DNA of 49,250 bases from an uncultured Prevotella sp. (GTDB lineage: Bacteria > Bacteroidota > Bacteroidia > Bacteroidales > Bacteroidaceae). The notes below the pieces were generated by a model. It was not told where the DNA came from. It ran no database searches and worked only from the letters and a program-made list of their open reading frames with translations. A program made the position numbers and the translations under genes. Positions within the stretch are counted from its first letter, which is position 1; each line of letters begins with the position of its first letter. This document shows, piece by piece, positions 1 through 9,188 of this stretch. Location: contig CAMUYR010000024.1 in NCBI GenBank assembly GCA_947164965.1, positions 1-49,250 of the forward strand, in the 5' to 3' direction.

Positions 1-53
1 AACCAGGAAAGGCAGGACCAGAATCTGCAGTGTTACCATTACACCATACCCCA
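1..53 (-). tRNA. tRNA-Gln (anticodon CUG), partial at window edge
   Basis: The reverse strand from 53 downward begins TGGGGTATGG and gives a 7-nt acceptor arm, a D arm (GTGT, loop AATGGTA, ACAC) and an anticodon arm with loop TTCTGGT, so the anticodon is CUG (glutamine). The variable region and the start of the T arm (CCTGGTT) follow, and the T loop and 3' acceptor lie outside the window. The A31-C39 pair at the base of the anticodon loop is not Watson-Crick. A promoter of Bacteroidota type lies just upstream (94-124, minus strand). Confidence 0.9.
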
Positions 54-93
54 AACTTAATTCTCAAAACGTTCTTGTTTTGAATTGCGGGTG

Positions 94-124
94 CAAAGGT
101 ACAGCTTTTTTTGGAATCTGCAAA
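94..124 (-). promoter_or_regulatory. Promoter for tRNA-Gln
   Basis: On the minus strand the -33 box TTTG (121-124) and the -7 box TACCTTTG (94-101) are 19 bp apart, the layout of the primary Bacteroidota sigma factor. It points at the tRNA, about 40 bp downstream. Confidence 0.7.
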
Positions 125-172
125 AAAAATCGGAGTTTTTTTATAAAAAAACGCAAAAAATGTGGTTTCTTC

Positions 173-203
173 GTTGTTTTGTCAAGAATATCGTGTAACT
201 TTG
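173..203 (+). promoter_or_regulatory. Promoter for rsfS operon
   Basis: TTG at 174-176 and TAACTTTG at 196-203 are separated by 19 bp, matching the Bacteroidota -33/-7 consensus. The expected start of transcription leaves a leader of about 20 nt before the rsfS ATG at 231. Confidence 0.7.
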
Positions 204-230
204 CAATTTGATTACACATTATTATTATAA

Positions 231-590
231 ATGGAACAAACAACACAATTAGTAGAAACTATCACAAAAGGAATACAAGAAAAAAAAGGTCAGCGTATTG
301 TTATTGCCGATCTTAAGGGAATAGAAGGTGCCATAGCGCATTATTTCGTCATCTGTCAGGGCAACTCACCCTCGCAAGTAGAAGCTATCACAGAATCGAT
401 AGGTGACATGGCCCGCGAACAGCTGGGCGAAAAGCCTGCCAGAGTGGTAGGACTGGAGAATGCCGTATGGGTAGCAATGGATTATGGTGATGTTCTGGTA
501 CACGTTTTCGTGCCCGATATGCGAACTTATTACGACCTGGAACATCTCTGGGAAGACGCAGAACTCAAGGAAATTCCCGATTTAGATTAA
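231..590 (+). CDS. rsfS: Ribosomal silencing factor RsfS
   Basis: A 119-residue protein of the RsfS/Iojap family, the usual length. The family binds ribosomal protein L14 on the 50S subunit and blocks subunit joining when nutrients are scarce. The family features visible are the central GNSPSQVEAI stretch, the VHVF strand and the C-terminal YYDLEHLWEDA motif. It begins with an ATG 28 bp after a good -7 box and leads a run with ftsH and cdsA, an order common in Bacteroidales. The gap to ftsH (591-635) is a degenerate heptad repeat tract. Confidence 0.95.
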   Translation: MEQTTQLVETITKGIQEKKGQRIVIADLKGIEGAIAHYFVICQGNSPSQVEAITESIGDMAREQLGEKPARVVGLENAVWVAMDYGDVLVHVFVPDMRTYYDLEHLWEDAELKEIPDLD

Positions 591-618
591 GAGCTGAGAA
601 GTAAGAAGTAAAATAAGA
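591..618. repeat. Degenerate 7-bp tandem repeat between rsfS and ftsH
   Basis: Starting one base after the rsfS stop, units of seven bases follow without a break: GAGCTGA, then GAAGTAA twice, then the weaker AATAAGA. The consensus resembles the GAGGTRA tracts inside rhaB and the S9 peptidase gene. Confidence 0.65.
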
Positions 619-635
619 AAATAAAATATTGAACT

Positions 636-2711
636 TTGGAACAGAAACAAGGAAAAAAGAATAAGGGCCCGCAGATGAACATGCCCAAATTCAACATGAG
701 TTGGATCTACACACTGGTGCTGGTGGGTCTGATAACCATCTATCTGACTCAGGGAGGTGGCGAAAACTCAAGCATCAAGACGGAAACCACCTATTCTGAC
801 TTCAAAACGTTTGTCATGAAAGGCTACGCAGAGAAAATCGTAGTCAACAAATATCAGGGCACGCTGCAGATGTATGTGAAGCCCCAATACATTCGTGACG
901 TATTCCATCAGGGTGTACAGCAGACGGGCAAGGCTCCAAGTGTACAGGTGGCCATAGGCAGTCTCGACCAGGTGGAGCAGTTTGTAGAGAAAGCCCGTGA
1001 GGAAGGTAAATTCAGTGGCAAGCTGCAGTTCGACAACTCGAAGGACAACGAGTTTATCGGTTCGCTGCTGTCTAACCTGCTCTTCTTCGGAGGTATTATC
1101 CTGGTATGGATATTCATCATGCGACGTATGGGAGGCGGTTCACATGGAGGCGGCTTAGGAGGTGGCATCTTCAGCGTAGGCAAATCAAAAGCGCAGATGT
1201 ATGAAAAGGGCGGCGACCTGGGTATCACCTTCAAGGATGTTGCCGGACAGGCTGGTGCCAAGCAGGAAATGCAGGAAATCGTAGATTTCTTGAAAAATCC
1301 TCAGAAATACACGGACCTGGGTGGTAAGATTCCCAAGGGAGCGCTGTTGGTAGGTCCTCCAGGAACAGGTAAGACGCTGTTAGCCAAGGCGGTAGCTGGT
1401 GAGGCAGGTGTCCCCTTCTTCTCGATGTCAGGTTCAGACTTTGTGGAAATGTTCGTCGGTGTTGGTGCCTCACGTGTTCGAGACCTATTTGAAAAAGCCA
1501 AGCAAAAAGCGCCCTGCATCATCTTCATCGACGAGATTGACGCTGTAGGACGTGCCCGTTCAAAGAATCCAGCTATGGGTGGTAACGATGAACGTGAGAA
1601 CACACTGAACGCCCTCTTAACTGAGATGGACGGTTTCGGTACGAACAGTGGTATCATCACACTGGCTGCTACCAACCGTGCTGACATGCTGGACTCAGCC
1701 CTGTTGCGTGCCGGACGTTTCGATCGTCAGATACATGTCGACCTGCCCGACCTGAACGAGCGCAAGGAGGTGTTTCTGGTGCACCTGAAACCCCTGAAGC
1801 TGGACAGTAATGTGGATGTCGACTTCCTGGCACGTCAGACACCAGGATTCTCAGGTGCCGATATTGCCAACGTCTGCAACGAGGCTGCGCTGATTGCTGC
1901 CCGTTTCAACCGTGAATGTGTGGGTAAGCAGGATTTCCTGGATGCCGTAGACCGTATCATCGGAGGTCTGGAGAAGAAGACCAAGGTGATGACAGAGGCC
2001 GAGAAAAAGTCGATTGCTATCCACGAAGCCGGACATGCTACCATCTCATGGTTCACAGAGTTTGCCAATCCGTTGGTCAAGGTAAGCATCGTGCCTCGTG
2101 GTCGAGCCTTGGGTGCTGCCTGGTATCTGCCAGAGGAGCGTGTGTTGCAAACCAAAGAGGCTATGCTCGACGAGATGTGTTCGCTGCTGGGTGGACGTGC
2201 TGCCGAAGAATTGTTTATCGGCCATATCTCGACAGGTGCCATGAACGATTTGGAGCGTACTACCAAACAGGCTTACGGTATGGTAGCATACGCAGGTATG
2301 AGCGACAAACTGCCCAACCTCTGCTATTACAACCAACAGGAATACTCTTTCCAGAAGCCATACTCTGAAACCACAGCCAAACTGATGGACGAAGAGGTGC
2401 TGAAGATGGTGAATGAGCAGTATGAGCGTGCCAAGCAGATACTGTCTGAGCACAAGGAAGGACATGCGGAACTGGCCAGACTGCTGGTAGAACGTGAGGT
2501 CATCTTTGCCGACGATGTGGAGAAAATCTTTGGCAAGCGTCCCTGGACCAGTCGTTCTGAGGAGCTGCTGGAAGCCCAGATGCGCGCTGATGCTGAGCGT
2601 ATGGCAGAGGAACGCGCCAAGGAACTGGGACTGACAGCGGAGAATCAGGACAATCAAGATAATCAGGACAATCAGGGAAGCGAGGGGAATCCTGAGAAAA
2701 GCGAAAACTAA
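636..2711 (+). CDS. ftsH: ATP-dependent zinc metalloprotease FtsH
   Basis: A 691-residue membrane-bound AAA+ protease that extracts and degrades membrane and short-lived cytosolic proteins as a hexamer. Domains in order: N-terminal transmembrane segment (about 23-39), periplasmic domain (about 40-140), second transmembrane segment (about 143-163), glycine-rich linker (166-177), AAA domain with Walker A GPPGTGKT (240-247), Walker B IIFIDE (295-300) and second region of homology ending RAGRFDR (358-364), then the M41 peptidase with HEAGH (463-467) and a third zinc ligand, probably Asp538. The start is TTG at 636; an ATG at 675 would shorten the protein by 13 residues, but the lysine-rich leader fits other Bacteroidales FtsH proteins. 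The tail carries an NQD triplet repeat (about 660-670). Confidence 0.97.
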   Translation: MEQKQGKKNKGPQMNMPKFNMSWIYTLVLVGLITIYLTQGGGENSSIKTETTYSDFKTFVMKGYAEKIVVNKYQGTLQMYVKPQYIRDVFHQGVQQTGKAPSVQVAIGSLDQVEQFVEKAREEGKFSGKLQFDNSKDNEFIGSLLSNLLFFGGIILVWIFIMRRMGGGSHGGGLGGGIFSVGKSKAQMYEKGGDLGITFKDVAGQAGAKQEMQEIVDFLKNPQKYTDLGGKIPKGALLVGPPGTGKTLLAKAVAGEAGVPFFSMSGSDFVEMFVGVGASRVRDLFEKAKQKAPCIIFIDEIDAVGRARSKNPAMGGNDERENTLNALLTEMDGFGTNSGIITLAATNRADMLDSALLRAGRFDRQIHVDLPDLNERKEVFLVHLKPLKLDSNVDVDFLARQTPGFSGADIANVCNEAALIAARFNRECVGKQDFLDAVDRIIGGLEKKTKVMTEAEKKSIAIHEAGHATISWFTEFANPLVKVSIVPRGRALGAAWYLPEERVLQTKEAMLDEMCSLLGGRAAEELFIGHISTGAMNDLERTTKQAYGMVAYAGMSDKLPNLCYYNQQEYSFQKPYSETTAKLMDEEVLKMVNEQYERAKQILSEHKEGHAELARLLVEREVIFADDVEKIFGKRPWTSRSEELLEAQMRADAERMAEERAKELGLTAENQDNQDNQDNQGSEGNPEKSEN

Positions 2712-2723
2712 AAACAAAGCGAC

Positions 2724-3611
2724 ATGAAGAATTTTATAGTACGTACCATTACGGGCATCATCTTTGTAGCAGCCATAGTAGCCTCATTCCTCAGACCAGA
2801 GGCCATGGTGCTGCTGTTCAGTATTGTGACAGGACTCACCATCTGGGAGTTTACAGGACTGGTGAATGAACGGGAGCATGTATGTATCAACCGATTCATA
2901 TCCACCGTAGCGGGCGTCTATTTCTTCTATGCTATGACATACTTCTGCAGCGACCTCTACGGAGGCGTGGCCAAGAGCGTGGTGTTCATTCCCTATTTGG
3001 TAACTATCATCTATCTGTTGGTGGCAGAACTTTATCTGAAACAGGTTGATCCCATACAGGACTGGGCATACACCATGCTGGCACAAATGTACATCGCCCT
3101 ACCCTTCTCGTTGCTCAACGTACTGGCATTTACTGCCACGCCCAACGGACACGTGATATTCAACACGCTGTTACCCCTGAGCGTATTCATCTTCCTATGG
3201 GTCAACGACTCGGGCGCCTATTGTGTCGGTTCACTTCTGGGTCGCCATAAGCTGTTTCCACGCATCTCACCAGGGAAGTCGTGGGAGGGAAGCATCGGTG
3301 GTGCCGTCTTCGTACTTGGCGTAGCATGGCTCATCGGCTGGTTAGATAATATGCAGGTTCTGGACCTCGACCATTCATCGACCATGTTCAAAGGGATGCT
3401 CTCCATTCCAGAATGGCTCGGACTTGGACTCGTCGTCGTTATCTTTGGCACGTGGGGTGACCTGATAGAGAGTCTCTTCAAGCGCACGTTAGGCATCAAG
3501 GACTCCGGAAGCATTCTGCCTGGCCATGGTGGTATGCTGGACCGCTTCGATTCTTCGCTGCTGGCTATCCCCGCAGCAGTCGTTTACTTGTATACATTAT
3601 CATTATTCTAA
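2724..3611 (+). CDS. cdsA: Phosphatidate cytidylyltransferase
   Basis: A 295-residue integral membrane enzyme that makes CDP-diacylglycerol from phosphatidic acid and CTP, the branch point of phospholipid synthesis. Several hydrophobic segments are visible, as are GKSWEGSIGG (184-193) and the family signature ending KRTLGIKDSGSILPGHGG (253-270), which holds the conserved lysine, aspartate and HGG. It lies 12 bp after ftsH and 4 bp before the GH5 gene, so the three are probably co-transcribed. Confidence 0.96.
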   Translation: MKNFIVRTITGIIFVAAIVASFLRPEAMVLLFSIVTGLTIWEFTGLVNEREHVCINRFISTVAGVYFFYAMTYFCSDLYGGVAKSVVFIPYLVTIIYLLVAELYLKQVDPIQDWAYTMLAQMYIALPFSLLNVLAFTATPNGHVIFNTLLPLSVFIFLWVNDSGAYCVGSLLGRHKLFPRISPGKSWEGSIGGAVFVLGVAWLIGWLDNMQVLDLDHSSTMFKGMLSIPEWLGLGLVVVIFGTWGDLIESLFKRTLGIKDSGSILPGHGGMLDRFDSSLLAIPAAVVYLYTLSLF

Positions 3612-3615
3612 AAAT

Positions 3616-4569
3616 ATGAAGAAGCTACTGACCATCATCCTGTTCTGTGTGTGTGTATGTCATGCACACGCTTTAGACCCTGTTAAGCAATACGGACAAC
3701 TGCAAGTAAAAGACACACAACTCTGCGACCAGAAGGGTAATCCCGTTATTCTGCGGGGCGTCAGCCTGGGTTGGCACAACCTGTGGCCGCGATTCTACAA
3801 CAAGAAAGCCGTTCAGACGCTGAAACAGGATTGGCACTGCAGCGTGATACGTGCTGCCATCGGACAACACATAGAGGACAACTATCGTGAGAACCCCACA
3901 TATGCCATGCAATGTCTGACGCCTGTCGTGGAATCAGCCATCAAACAGAACATCTATGTCATCATCGACTGGCATTCACACGAGCTACGCACTGAGGAAG
4001 CCAAGGCTTTCTTTGGTGAGATGGCCCGTAAATATGGAAAATATCCGCACGTCATTTACGAAATATATAATGAACCCGTAGAGGACACATGGACAGACCT
4101 AAAGAAGTATGCCACTGAGGTTATCAGTGAGATTCGCAAGTATGATGCCGACAACATTGTGCTGGTGGGCTGCCCCCACTGGGATCAGGACATCCATCTG
4201 GTTGCCGACAATCCCCTGCAGGGCTTCAACAACATCATGTATACCGTCCATTTCTATGCTGCCACTCATGGTGAATACCTGCGCGAACGTACGGAAGATG
4301 CTGTCAAGAAAGGTATACCTGTCTTCATCTCAGAGAGTGGAGCCACCGAAGCATCTGGCGATGGGAAAATTGATGCAGAGAGCGAAGAGGAATGGATAAA
4401 GATGTGTGAACGCCTAGGTATCAGTTGGATATGCTGGAGTATCAGCGACAAAAACGAGAGCTGCTCAATGCTGCTGCCTCGTGCTACCGCCACAGGTCCC
4501 TGGGCTGACGATGTCATTAAGGTATACGGCAAATTAGTGAAAGGTTTATTATTAAAATACAACCTATGA
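3616..4569 (+). CDS. Secreted GH5 endoglucanase (cellulase family)
   Basis: A 317-residue single-domain glycoside hydrolase of family 5, probably subfamily 2. The start at 3616 is preferred to an upstream in-frame ATG at 3526 because it lies after the cdsA stop and begins a good signal peptide (MKKLLTIILFCVCVCHAHA). Catalytic residues by family motif are the acid/base Glu153 in YEIYNEP and the nucleophile Glu240 in FISESGA; DWHSH (118-122) and VHFYA (211-215) are also typical. It would cut beta-1,4-glucan outside the cytoplasm. No carbohydrate-binding module is present. Its stop overlaps the sigma-factor start (ATGA), which ties it to a housekeeping transcript rather than to a polysaccharide utilization locus. 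Confidence 0.9.
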   Translation: MKKLLTIILFCVCVCHAHALDPVKQYGQLQVKDTQLCDQKGNPVILRGVSLGWHNLWPRFYNKKAVQTLKQDWHCSVIRAAIGQHIEDNYRENPTYAMQCLTPVVESAIKQNIYVIIDWHSHELRTEEAKAFFGEMARKYGKYPHVIYEIYNEPVEDTWTDLKKYATEVISEIRKYDADNIVLVGCPHWDQDIHLVADNPLQGFNNIMYTVHFYAATHGEYLRERTEDAVKKGIPVFISESGATEASGDGKIDAESEEEWIKMCERLGISWICWSISDKNESCSMLLPRATATGPWADDVIKVYGKLVKGLLLKYNL

Positions 4570-5120
4570 CAAGCGATCAAGAAAAACTGGTAAGAGATAA
4601 TATGGGCTATGTAGTAACACTAGCCCACCAGTACAGAAGCGATATTCTGAGTACCGACGACTTGGTAAGCGAAGGAAGTATCGGACTGATGAAAGCTGCT
4701 GAGAAGTATGATTCTGAGCGTGGCAAGATCTTTGTTACCTTTGCTGCTCCTTACATTCGCCGTGCTATTGAAGCAGCTATCAACCGTACAGCCACGAGTA
4801 CTGAGGTCAGGTCAACAGACGAGTCATTACCTATAGGCAGCCGAAATAACTACACCCTGCTGAACGTGCTGGAAGACCCCAATGCAAAAAAAGCAGATGC
4901 CATTGTAGAGGAGGACACGCTGAACGACGACTTACTAGCCTGCTTAGACATCCTGAACGAGCGCGAGCAGGAGGTGGTGAGTCGCTATTATGGTCTGAAA
5001 GGATGGCGACAAACCATGTCAGAAATAGCAGAAGACATGGAACTGAAACGGGAACGCGTCCGTCAGGAACGTGACAAGGCTGTACGCAAATTACGCAAGG
5101 CAGCCAAAAATAAAATGTAA
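4566..5120 (+). CDS. Small sigma-70 family RNA polymerase sigma factor
   Basis: A 184-residue sigma factor with region 2 (about 5-75, including DLVSEGSIGLMKAAEKYD and FVTFAAPYIRRAI) and region 4 (about 125-180, LNEREQEVVSRYYG, then a helix-turn-helix with RERVRQERDKAVRKLR). It resembles the primary-sigma class more than the ECF class, but regions 1.1 and 3 are missing or very short. Its start overlaps the GH5 stop (ATGA), implying translational coupling. No anti-sigma factor is adjacent. Its regulon cannot be read from the sequence. Confidence 0.85.
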   Translation: MTSDQEKLVRDNMGYVVTLAHQYRSDILSTDDLVSEGSIGLMKAAEKYDSERGKIFVTFAAPYIRRAIEAAINRTATSTEVRSTDESLPIGSRNNYTLLNVLEDPNAKKADAIVEEDTLNDDLLACLDILNEREQEVVSRYYGLKGWRQTMSEIAEDMELKRERVRQERDKAVRKLRKAAKNKM

Positions 5121-5141
5121 GATGTTAGAAGTAAGATGTAG
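5121..5141. repeat. Degenerate 7-bp tandem repeat before DUF4886 gene
   Basis: Three heptads, GATGTTA, GAAGTAA and GATGTAG, fill exactly the space between the sigma-factor stop (5118-5120) and the next start (ATG at 5143). GAAGTAA is the same unit as in the rsfS-ftsH gap. Confidence 0.55.
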
Positions 5142-5142
5142 G

Positions 5143-5979
5143 ATGAAAAAGATAATTTTCATTTTCTCATTTTTTCTCTTTCTCATTTTTTCTTCTTCGC
5201 CTCTTCAGGCAAAGGTTATCAAAGTATTAGCTATCGGCAACAGTTTTTCACAAGATGCCGTAGAACAGTATCTCTACGATCTGGCAGCTGCCCAAGGCGA
5301 CTCACTCATCATTGGCAATGCCTATATCCCCGGATGTTCTATCGATCGTCATTATGAGAACCTGAAAACAGGGAAGACGGACTATGAATACAGGAAGGTG
5401 GTTCGTGGCATACGTTCAAACCAGAAGAAAGCTGACCTAAAAAGCATTATCAGGGATGAGCAGTGGGACATTATCTCGCTGCAACAGGCCAGTAAACTGT
5501 CAGGTATCCCCACCAGCTACATTCACTTGGCACAACTGAAACGACTGGTGCAGAGCTATACCACCAACTTGCATGTTCAGTTTATCTGGCACATGACGTG
5601 GGCCTATGCTGAAGACTTTTCTTCAGAGAATTTCAAGGCCTACGACTATAACCAACGTAATATGTATAGTGCAATTGTCAACACTATGCTCAATGTGTTG
5701 CCCGGTGTAGGCATCAAACAAATAGTACCATCGGGCATGGCCATTCAACTAGCTCGCTATCGCATGGGAGATATTCTGAATCGCGACGGATTCCACCTCA
5801 GCTATACATTGGGACGATACACAGCTGCTTGTACCTGGTGTGAATTTCTGACTGGCAAGATTGTTGATGGTAATAAATATAGGCCTGAGACCATCTCCGA
5901 AGAAGAGGCTCAGGCCTGTCAGCAAGCAGCCCACGAAGCTATGTTTATGCAGCAACAGGGGCGCTATTCCGTGTTCTGA
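5143..5979 (+). CDS. Secreted DUF4886 (SGNH hydrolase-like) protein
   Basis: A 278-residue protein with a signal peptide (MKKIIFIFSFFLFLIFSSSPLQA) followed by a DUF4886 domain. The motif AIGNSFSQDAV, just after the signal peptide, would hold the nucleophilic serine of an SGNH hydrolase, and DGFHLS near the end supplies an Asp-His pair. DUF4886 proteins are common in Bacteroidales carbohydrate loci and may be esterases, but the substrate is unknown. The start at 5143 is chosen for the signal peptide; longer in-frame starts would overlap the sigma-factor gene. The stop lies in a small palindrome shared with the convergent gene. Confidence 0.8.
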   Translation: MKKIIFIFSFFLFLIFSSSPLQAKVIKVLAIGNSFSQDAVEQYLYDLAAAQGDSLIIGNAYIPGCSIDRHYENLKTGKTDYEYRKVVRGIRSNQKKADLKSIIRDEQWDIISLQQASKLSGIPTSYIHLAQLKRLVQSYTTNLHVQFIWHMTWAYAEDFSSENFKAYDYNQRNMYSAIVNTMLNVLPGVGIKQIVPSGMAIQLARYRMGDILNRDGFHLSYTLGRYTAACTWCEFLTGKIVDGNKYRPETISEEEAQACQQAAHEAMFMQQQGRYSVF

Positions 5980-5987
5980 TTCAGAAC
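5973..5987. terminator. Short palindrome joining two convergent stop codons
   Basis: GTTCTGA (5973-5979), one base, then TCAGAAC (5981-5987) form a perfect 7-bp inverted repeat. Its two TGA triplets are the stop codons of the genes on each strand. With almost no loop it is better described as a palindrome than as a proven terminator. Confidence 0.4.
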
Positions 5988-6715
5988 GTCCACTTCGCTG
6001 CTATGGTTGGAATCGCATAGAACTTATTATTGTTACCATTCTCGTCGAAGACGAAGTTATTGCTGATTTCAACCTCAGTACCTATACTGACATTCACACC
6101 ATCCATACCTTTCAGCTTATTCAGGTTGAACCAAAACTGTGGTTCACTTAACACGATAAGTTTGCCTTTGACATCCTTGTCGTACCAAACATCAACGAAA
6201 CCGGAGAAAGTACATAACCCGCCAGCAAAGGTATCACCCCAGACTCCAGTCAGCTGGAAACCATTGAAAGCGCCACGATTCATACCCTTGAAGTAGTACT
6301 TATACATGCCCTGCAAAGAGAAGGTTCTTGAGAAGTCTTTGCTGGCCCAATTCCAGGCGAGACCACCCAGAAAAGCATGTTGGAACCTGTTTCCAATACC
6401 TGTATGTTTAATGGTATTTGCACCTCCGTCATACTCTAAGTGAAGGGCGAAAGGCGACTGTTTTGCCAACTTAAACTCACGAGAGATCTCCCAATAGGTT
6501 CCAGCAGCACCATCCGTGTAATAGTCGATATCTATAAACATGAAGGTGCTACCCCACTTATCGGGCTTGAACATCTCTACAGTAGTCGTCACGGTAGGAC
6601 GTCCCGACAATTCCTTATACAACGATTTTCCTAAATCGTAGTGTAACTGAACGTTTTGTGCCTGCATGGCGATAGCTGCCATGAACAGGAGCACTAATGC
6701 AAAATACTTTTTCAT
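5981..6715 (-). CDS. DUF5020 family outer-membrane protein, Tsx-like
   Basis: A 244-residue protein with signal peptide (MKKYFALVLLFMAAIAMQAQ) and an alternating pattern rich in aromatic residues that ends in aromatic Phe (AAKWTF), typical of an outer-membrane beta barrel. The DUF5020 family resembles nucleoside-channel (Tsx-like) proteins. It lies 5 bp downstream of a purine/nucleobase permease gene, so the two may form an outer- and inner-membrane uptake route. That function is inferred from family and context only. Confidence 0.75.
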   Translation of the reverse strand: MKKYFALVLLFMAAIAMQAQNVQLHYDLGKSLYKELSGRPTVTTTVEMFKPDKWGSTFMFIDIDYYTDGAAGTYWEISREFKLAKQSPFALHLEYDGGANTIKHTGIGNRFQHAFLGGLAWNWASKDFSRTFSLQGMYKYYFKGMNRGAFNGFQLTGVWGDTFAGGLCTFSGFVDVWYDKDVKGKLIVLSEPQFWFNLNKLKGMDGVNVSIGTEVEISNNFVFDENGNNNKFYAIPTIAAKWTF

Positions 6716-6720
6716 TTGGT

Positions 6721-8046
6721 TTAGTTGATAGAATTAAATAATGGGGCAATATATTTCAGCAAGAAGAGCACACCCAACACATACATCATCAGAGACAGCT
6801 GCTTGCCCTCTCCAGTACATACCTTTACAACAATATAAGAAAGCATACCCAACACAATTCCCTCAGAAATACTAGCGGTGAAGGGCATCATCATCATGGT
6901 GATGAAACAGGGCATGCCTGTACGGAAATGAACGAAGTCGATCATCAGCACAGGACGCATCATCATAACACCCACAAGAAACAGTGCACTGGTCGTCGCA
7001 GCAGAGGGGATAATCAGGAATACCGGTGAAAAGAACAAGGCCACCAGAAAGAGCATGGCAACAGTGAAAGAGGTAAGGCCAGTACGTCCACCTTCCATAA
7101 TACCCGTGGTACTCTCGACATAGGTGGTCACGGTTGACGTGCCACAGATAGCACCAACCGTAGTACCTACGGCATCTGCCATCAACGCCTTGTTGAGGTT
7201 GGGCACGCGTCCTTGGTCATCCACCATCTTGGCTCCTGTAGAAGCACCTATCAAGGTTCCGATAGTGTCGAACAGATCCATAAACAAAAGGGTCAGAACG
7301 ACAATGAGATAATCAACATCGAAAGCCAAGAAGCGCGAGAAATCAAACTGGAAAGCAATGGATTCCAACGAGGTAGGCAAGCTAACGATTGAGAAGCTCT
7401 CAGGAATCTGAGTCACACCGAAGGGTACACCTATCACTGTCATTGTAAGAATGGTGTAGAATAGGGCTCCGCGTACCTTTTCCGCCAAGAGAACAGCTCC
7501 CAGCAGTATACCTCCGATGGCCACCAGTGAAGCTGCATTCCATGGTCCTAGAGATGTCATAGTAGCATCACTGGCAACTATGATACCACCGTTCTTCAAT
7601 CCGATAAAGGCTATGAACATACCAATACCCACAGAAATAGAATAACGCAAGTCGAGCGGAATACAGTTAACTATAGCTTCACGCACCTTGAAAACAGTCA
7701 GGATAATGAAGGCAATACCCTCGAACAACACTGCAGCTAAAGCCTGTTGCCAAGTATAGCCCATTGAGATGACCAACGTATAGGCAAAGAAGGCGTTAAG
7801 ACCCATTCCTGAAGCCAAAGCAAAAGGCATCTTAGCATAGATAGCCATTGTTAATGTAGCTATTACAGCCGCTACAACGGTTGCTGTAAAAACAGCCCCC
7901 TTTTCCATACCTGCCGCACTGAGAATGAGCGGATTGACAGCTAGGATGTACGACATGGTCAGAAAGGTTGTCAGACCTGCCAACATCTCAGTCTTAACAT
8001 TATGTTTAGCTGGATCGAAACCAAAAATAGACAATAACTGTACCAT
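6721..8046 (-). CDS. NCS2 family nucleobase permease (AzgA/PbuG-like)
   Basis: A 441-residue polytopic membrane protein with about 12-14 hydrophobic segments. The N-terminal stretch beginning TEMLAGLTTFLTMSYILAVN, the ASGMGLNAFF motif and the segment with DLFDTIGTLIGAS are characteristic of the adenine/guanine/hypoxanthine:proton symporters of the AzgA branch. It sits between lpxB (21-bp gap) and the DUF5020 porin gene (5-bp gap) on the same strand. The exact base carried is not predictable here. Confidence 0.9.
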   Translation of the reverse strand: MVQLLSIFGFDPAKHNVKTEMLAGLTTFLTMSYILAVNPLILSAAGMEKGAVFTATVVAAVIATLTMAIYAKMPFALASGMGLNAFFAYTLVISMGYTWQQALAAVLFEGIAFIILTVFKVREAIVNCIPLDLRYSISVGIGMFIAFIGLKNGGIIVASDATMTSLGPWNAASLVAIGGILLGAVLLAEKVRGALFYTILTMTVIGVPFGVTQIPESFSIVSLPTSLESIAFQFDFSRFLAFDVDYLIVVLTLLFMDLFDTIGTLIGASTGAKMVDDQGRVPNLNKALMADAVGTTVGAICGTSTVTTYVESTTGIMEGGRTGLTSFTVAMLFLVALFFSPVFLIIPSAATTSALFLVGVMMMRPVLMIDFVHFRTGMPCFITMMMMPFTASISEGIVLGMLSYIVVKVCTGEGKQLSLMMYVLGVLFLLKYIAPLFNSIN

Positions 8047-8067
8047 AATTTTTGTAAACAGATTTTA

Positions 8068-9186
8068 TTATTGATTAAGTTTTTCTATCATTAAATCAGC
8101 TGCCTTATCAGGAGCATGGCTGTCACCCAACAAACGGTGTACCTCCTCATAGTCGTTCAACATGCGTTCACGGGCTGTTCCACCGGGCAGAATGGCTTCC
8201 AACTCCTGGCGAATATTCGCTACGCTAAATGTTTCTGCCACCAGTTCTCGCACCACTTCACGATTGGCTATGAGATTCACTAACGATATGTACTTCACTT
8301 TCAGTATATGACGCTTCAAGAATCCTATCAGCTTGGGCAATGGAGTCTCGTAACAAACCACCTGAGGTACGCGGAACATACAAGTTTCCAACGTCGCCGT
8401 ACCACTGGTCACTAACGCTGCTGTTGCTTGTGCAAGCAATGGATAAGTCTGGTTCATTACCAAGCGCACCTTGCTGCCTGACAAGAAACGGTCGTAATAA
8501 GACTGTTCGATACCTGGGGCACCTGCCAACACGACATCATAATCATTCGTCAGATGTTTCGTAGCCTCTATCATAGCAGGGAGATTATCCTTGATTTCCT
8601 GAGCACGTGAGCCAGCCAGCAAGGCAACGACAGGCTTTTCTCCTGGGTCGTCATCATGACTTCTAGCATTCAGGAACTCACGTACTTCCTGAGCAGTAGG
8701 ATTACCCACATAATGGATCGGATATTGGTGTTTTTTTTCAAAGAAGTCCACCTCAAAAGGCAAAATTGAAAAGAGCTCATCCACATCTCTCTTGATATTT
8801 TTGATGCGATACTCCTTCCAGGCCCAAATCTTTGGAGATATATAATAGTAGATTGGGCATATTCCGTTGCTTTTCACATATTTTGCAACATCAAGGTTAA
8901 AACCAGGATAGTCCACTAGAATCACTACATCAGGGTGCCAATTGGCAATATCCTGCTTGCATCTCTTCATATTCTGTAGAATGGTGGGCAGATGCAGTAA
9001 GACTGGGATAAACCCCATATAAGCCAATTCGCGGTAATGTTTTACCCGTGTACCACCCACAGCTGTCATCAAGTCGCCACCAAAGAAGCGGAAATCTGCT
9101 TCAGCATCACGTTGTTTCAATGCCTGCATCAGATGAGAAGCATGCAGGTCGCCACTGGCCTCGCCTACTATCAGATAGTACTTCAT
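8068..9186 (-). CDS. lpxB: Lipid-A-disaccharide synthase
   Basis: A 372-residue GT19 glycosyltransferase that joins UDP-diacylglucosamine and lipid X to make the lipid A disaccharide. The N-terminal motif EASGDLHASHLM, the central ISPKIWAWKEYRI and the C-terminal ATLETCMFRVPQVVCYE are diagnostic, and the length is normal. It starts 2 bp after surE, a frequent Bacteroidales pairing, and belongs to the run driven from the promoter at 10011-10042. Confidence 0.96.
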   Translation of the reverse strand: MKYYLIVGEASGDLHASHLMQALKQRDAEADFRFFGGDLMTAVGGTRVKHYRELAYMGFIPVLLHLPTILQNMKRCKQDIANWHPDVVILVDYPGFNLDVAKYVKSNGICPIYYYISPKIWAWKEYRIKNIKRDVDELFSILPFEVDFFEKKHQYPIHYVGNPTAQEVREFLNARSHDDDPGEKPVVALLAGSRAQEIKDNLPAMIEATKHLTNDYDVVLAGAPGIEQSYYDRFLSGSKVRLVMNQTYPLLAQATAALVTSGTATLETCMFRVPQVVCYETPLPKLIGFLKRHILKVKYISLVNLIANREVVRELVAETFSVANIRQELEAILPGGTARERMLNDYEEVHRLLGDSHAPDKAADLMIEKLNQ

Positions 9187-9188
9187 GT

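Noticed and set aside
2046..2717. 223-codon antisense frame opposite ftsH
   Set aside because: Antisense to conserved FtsH catalytic regions, with no recognisable domain.
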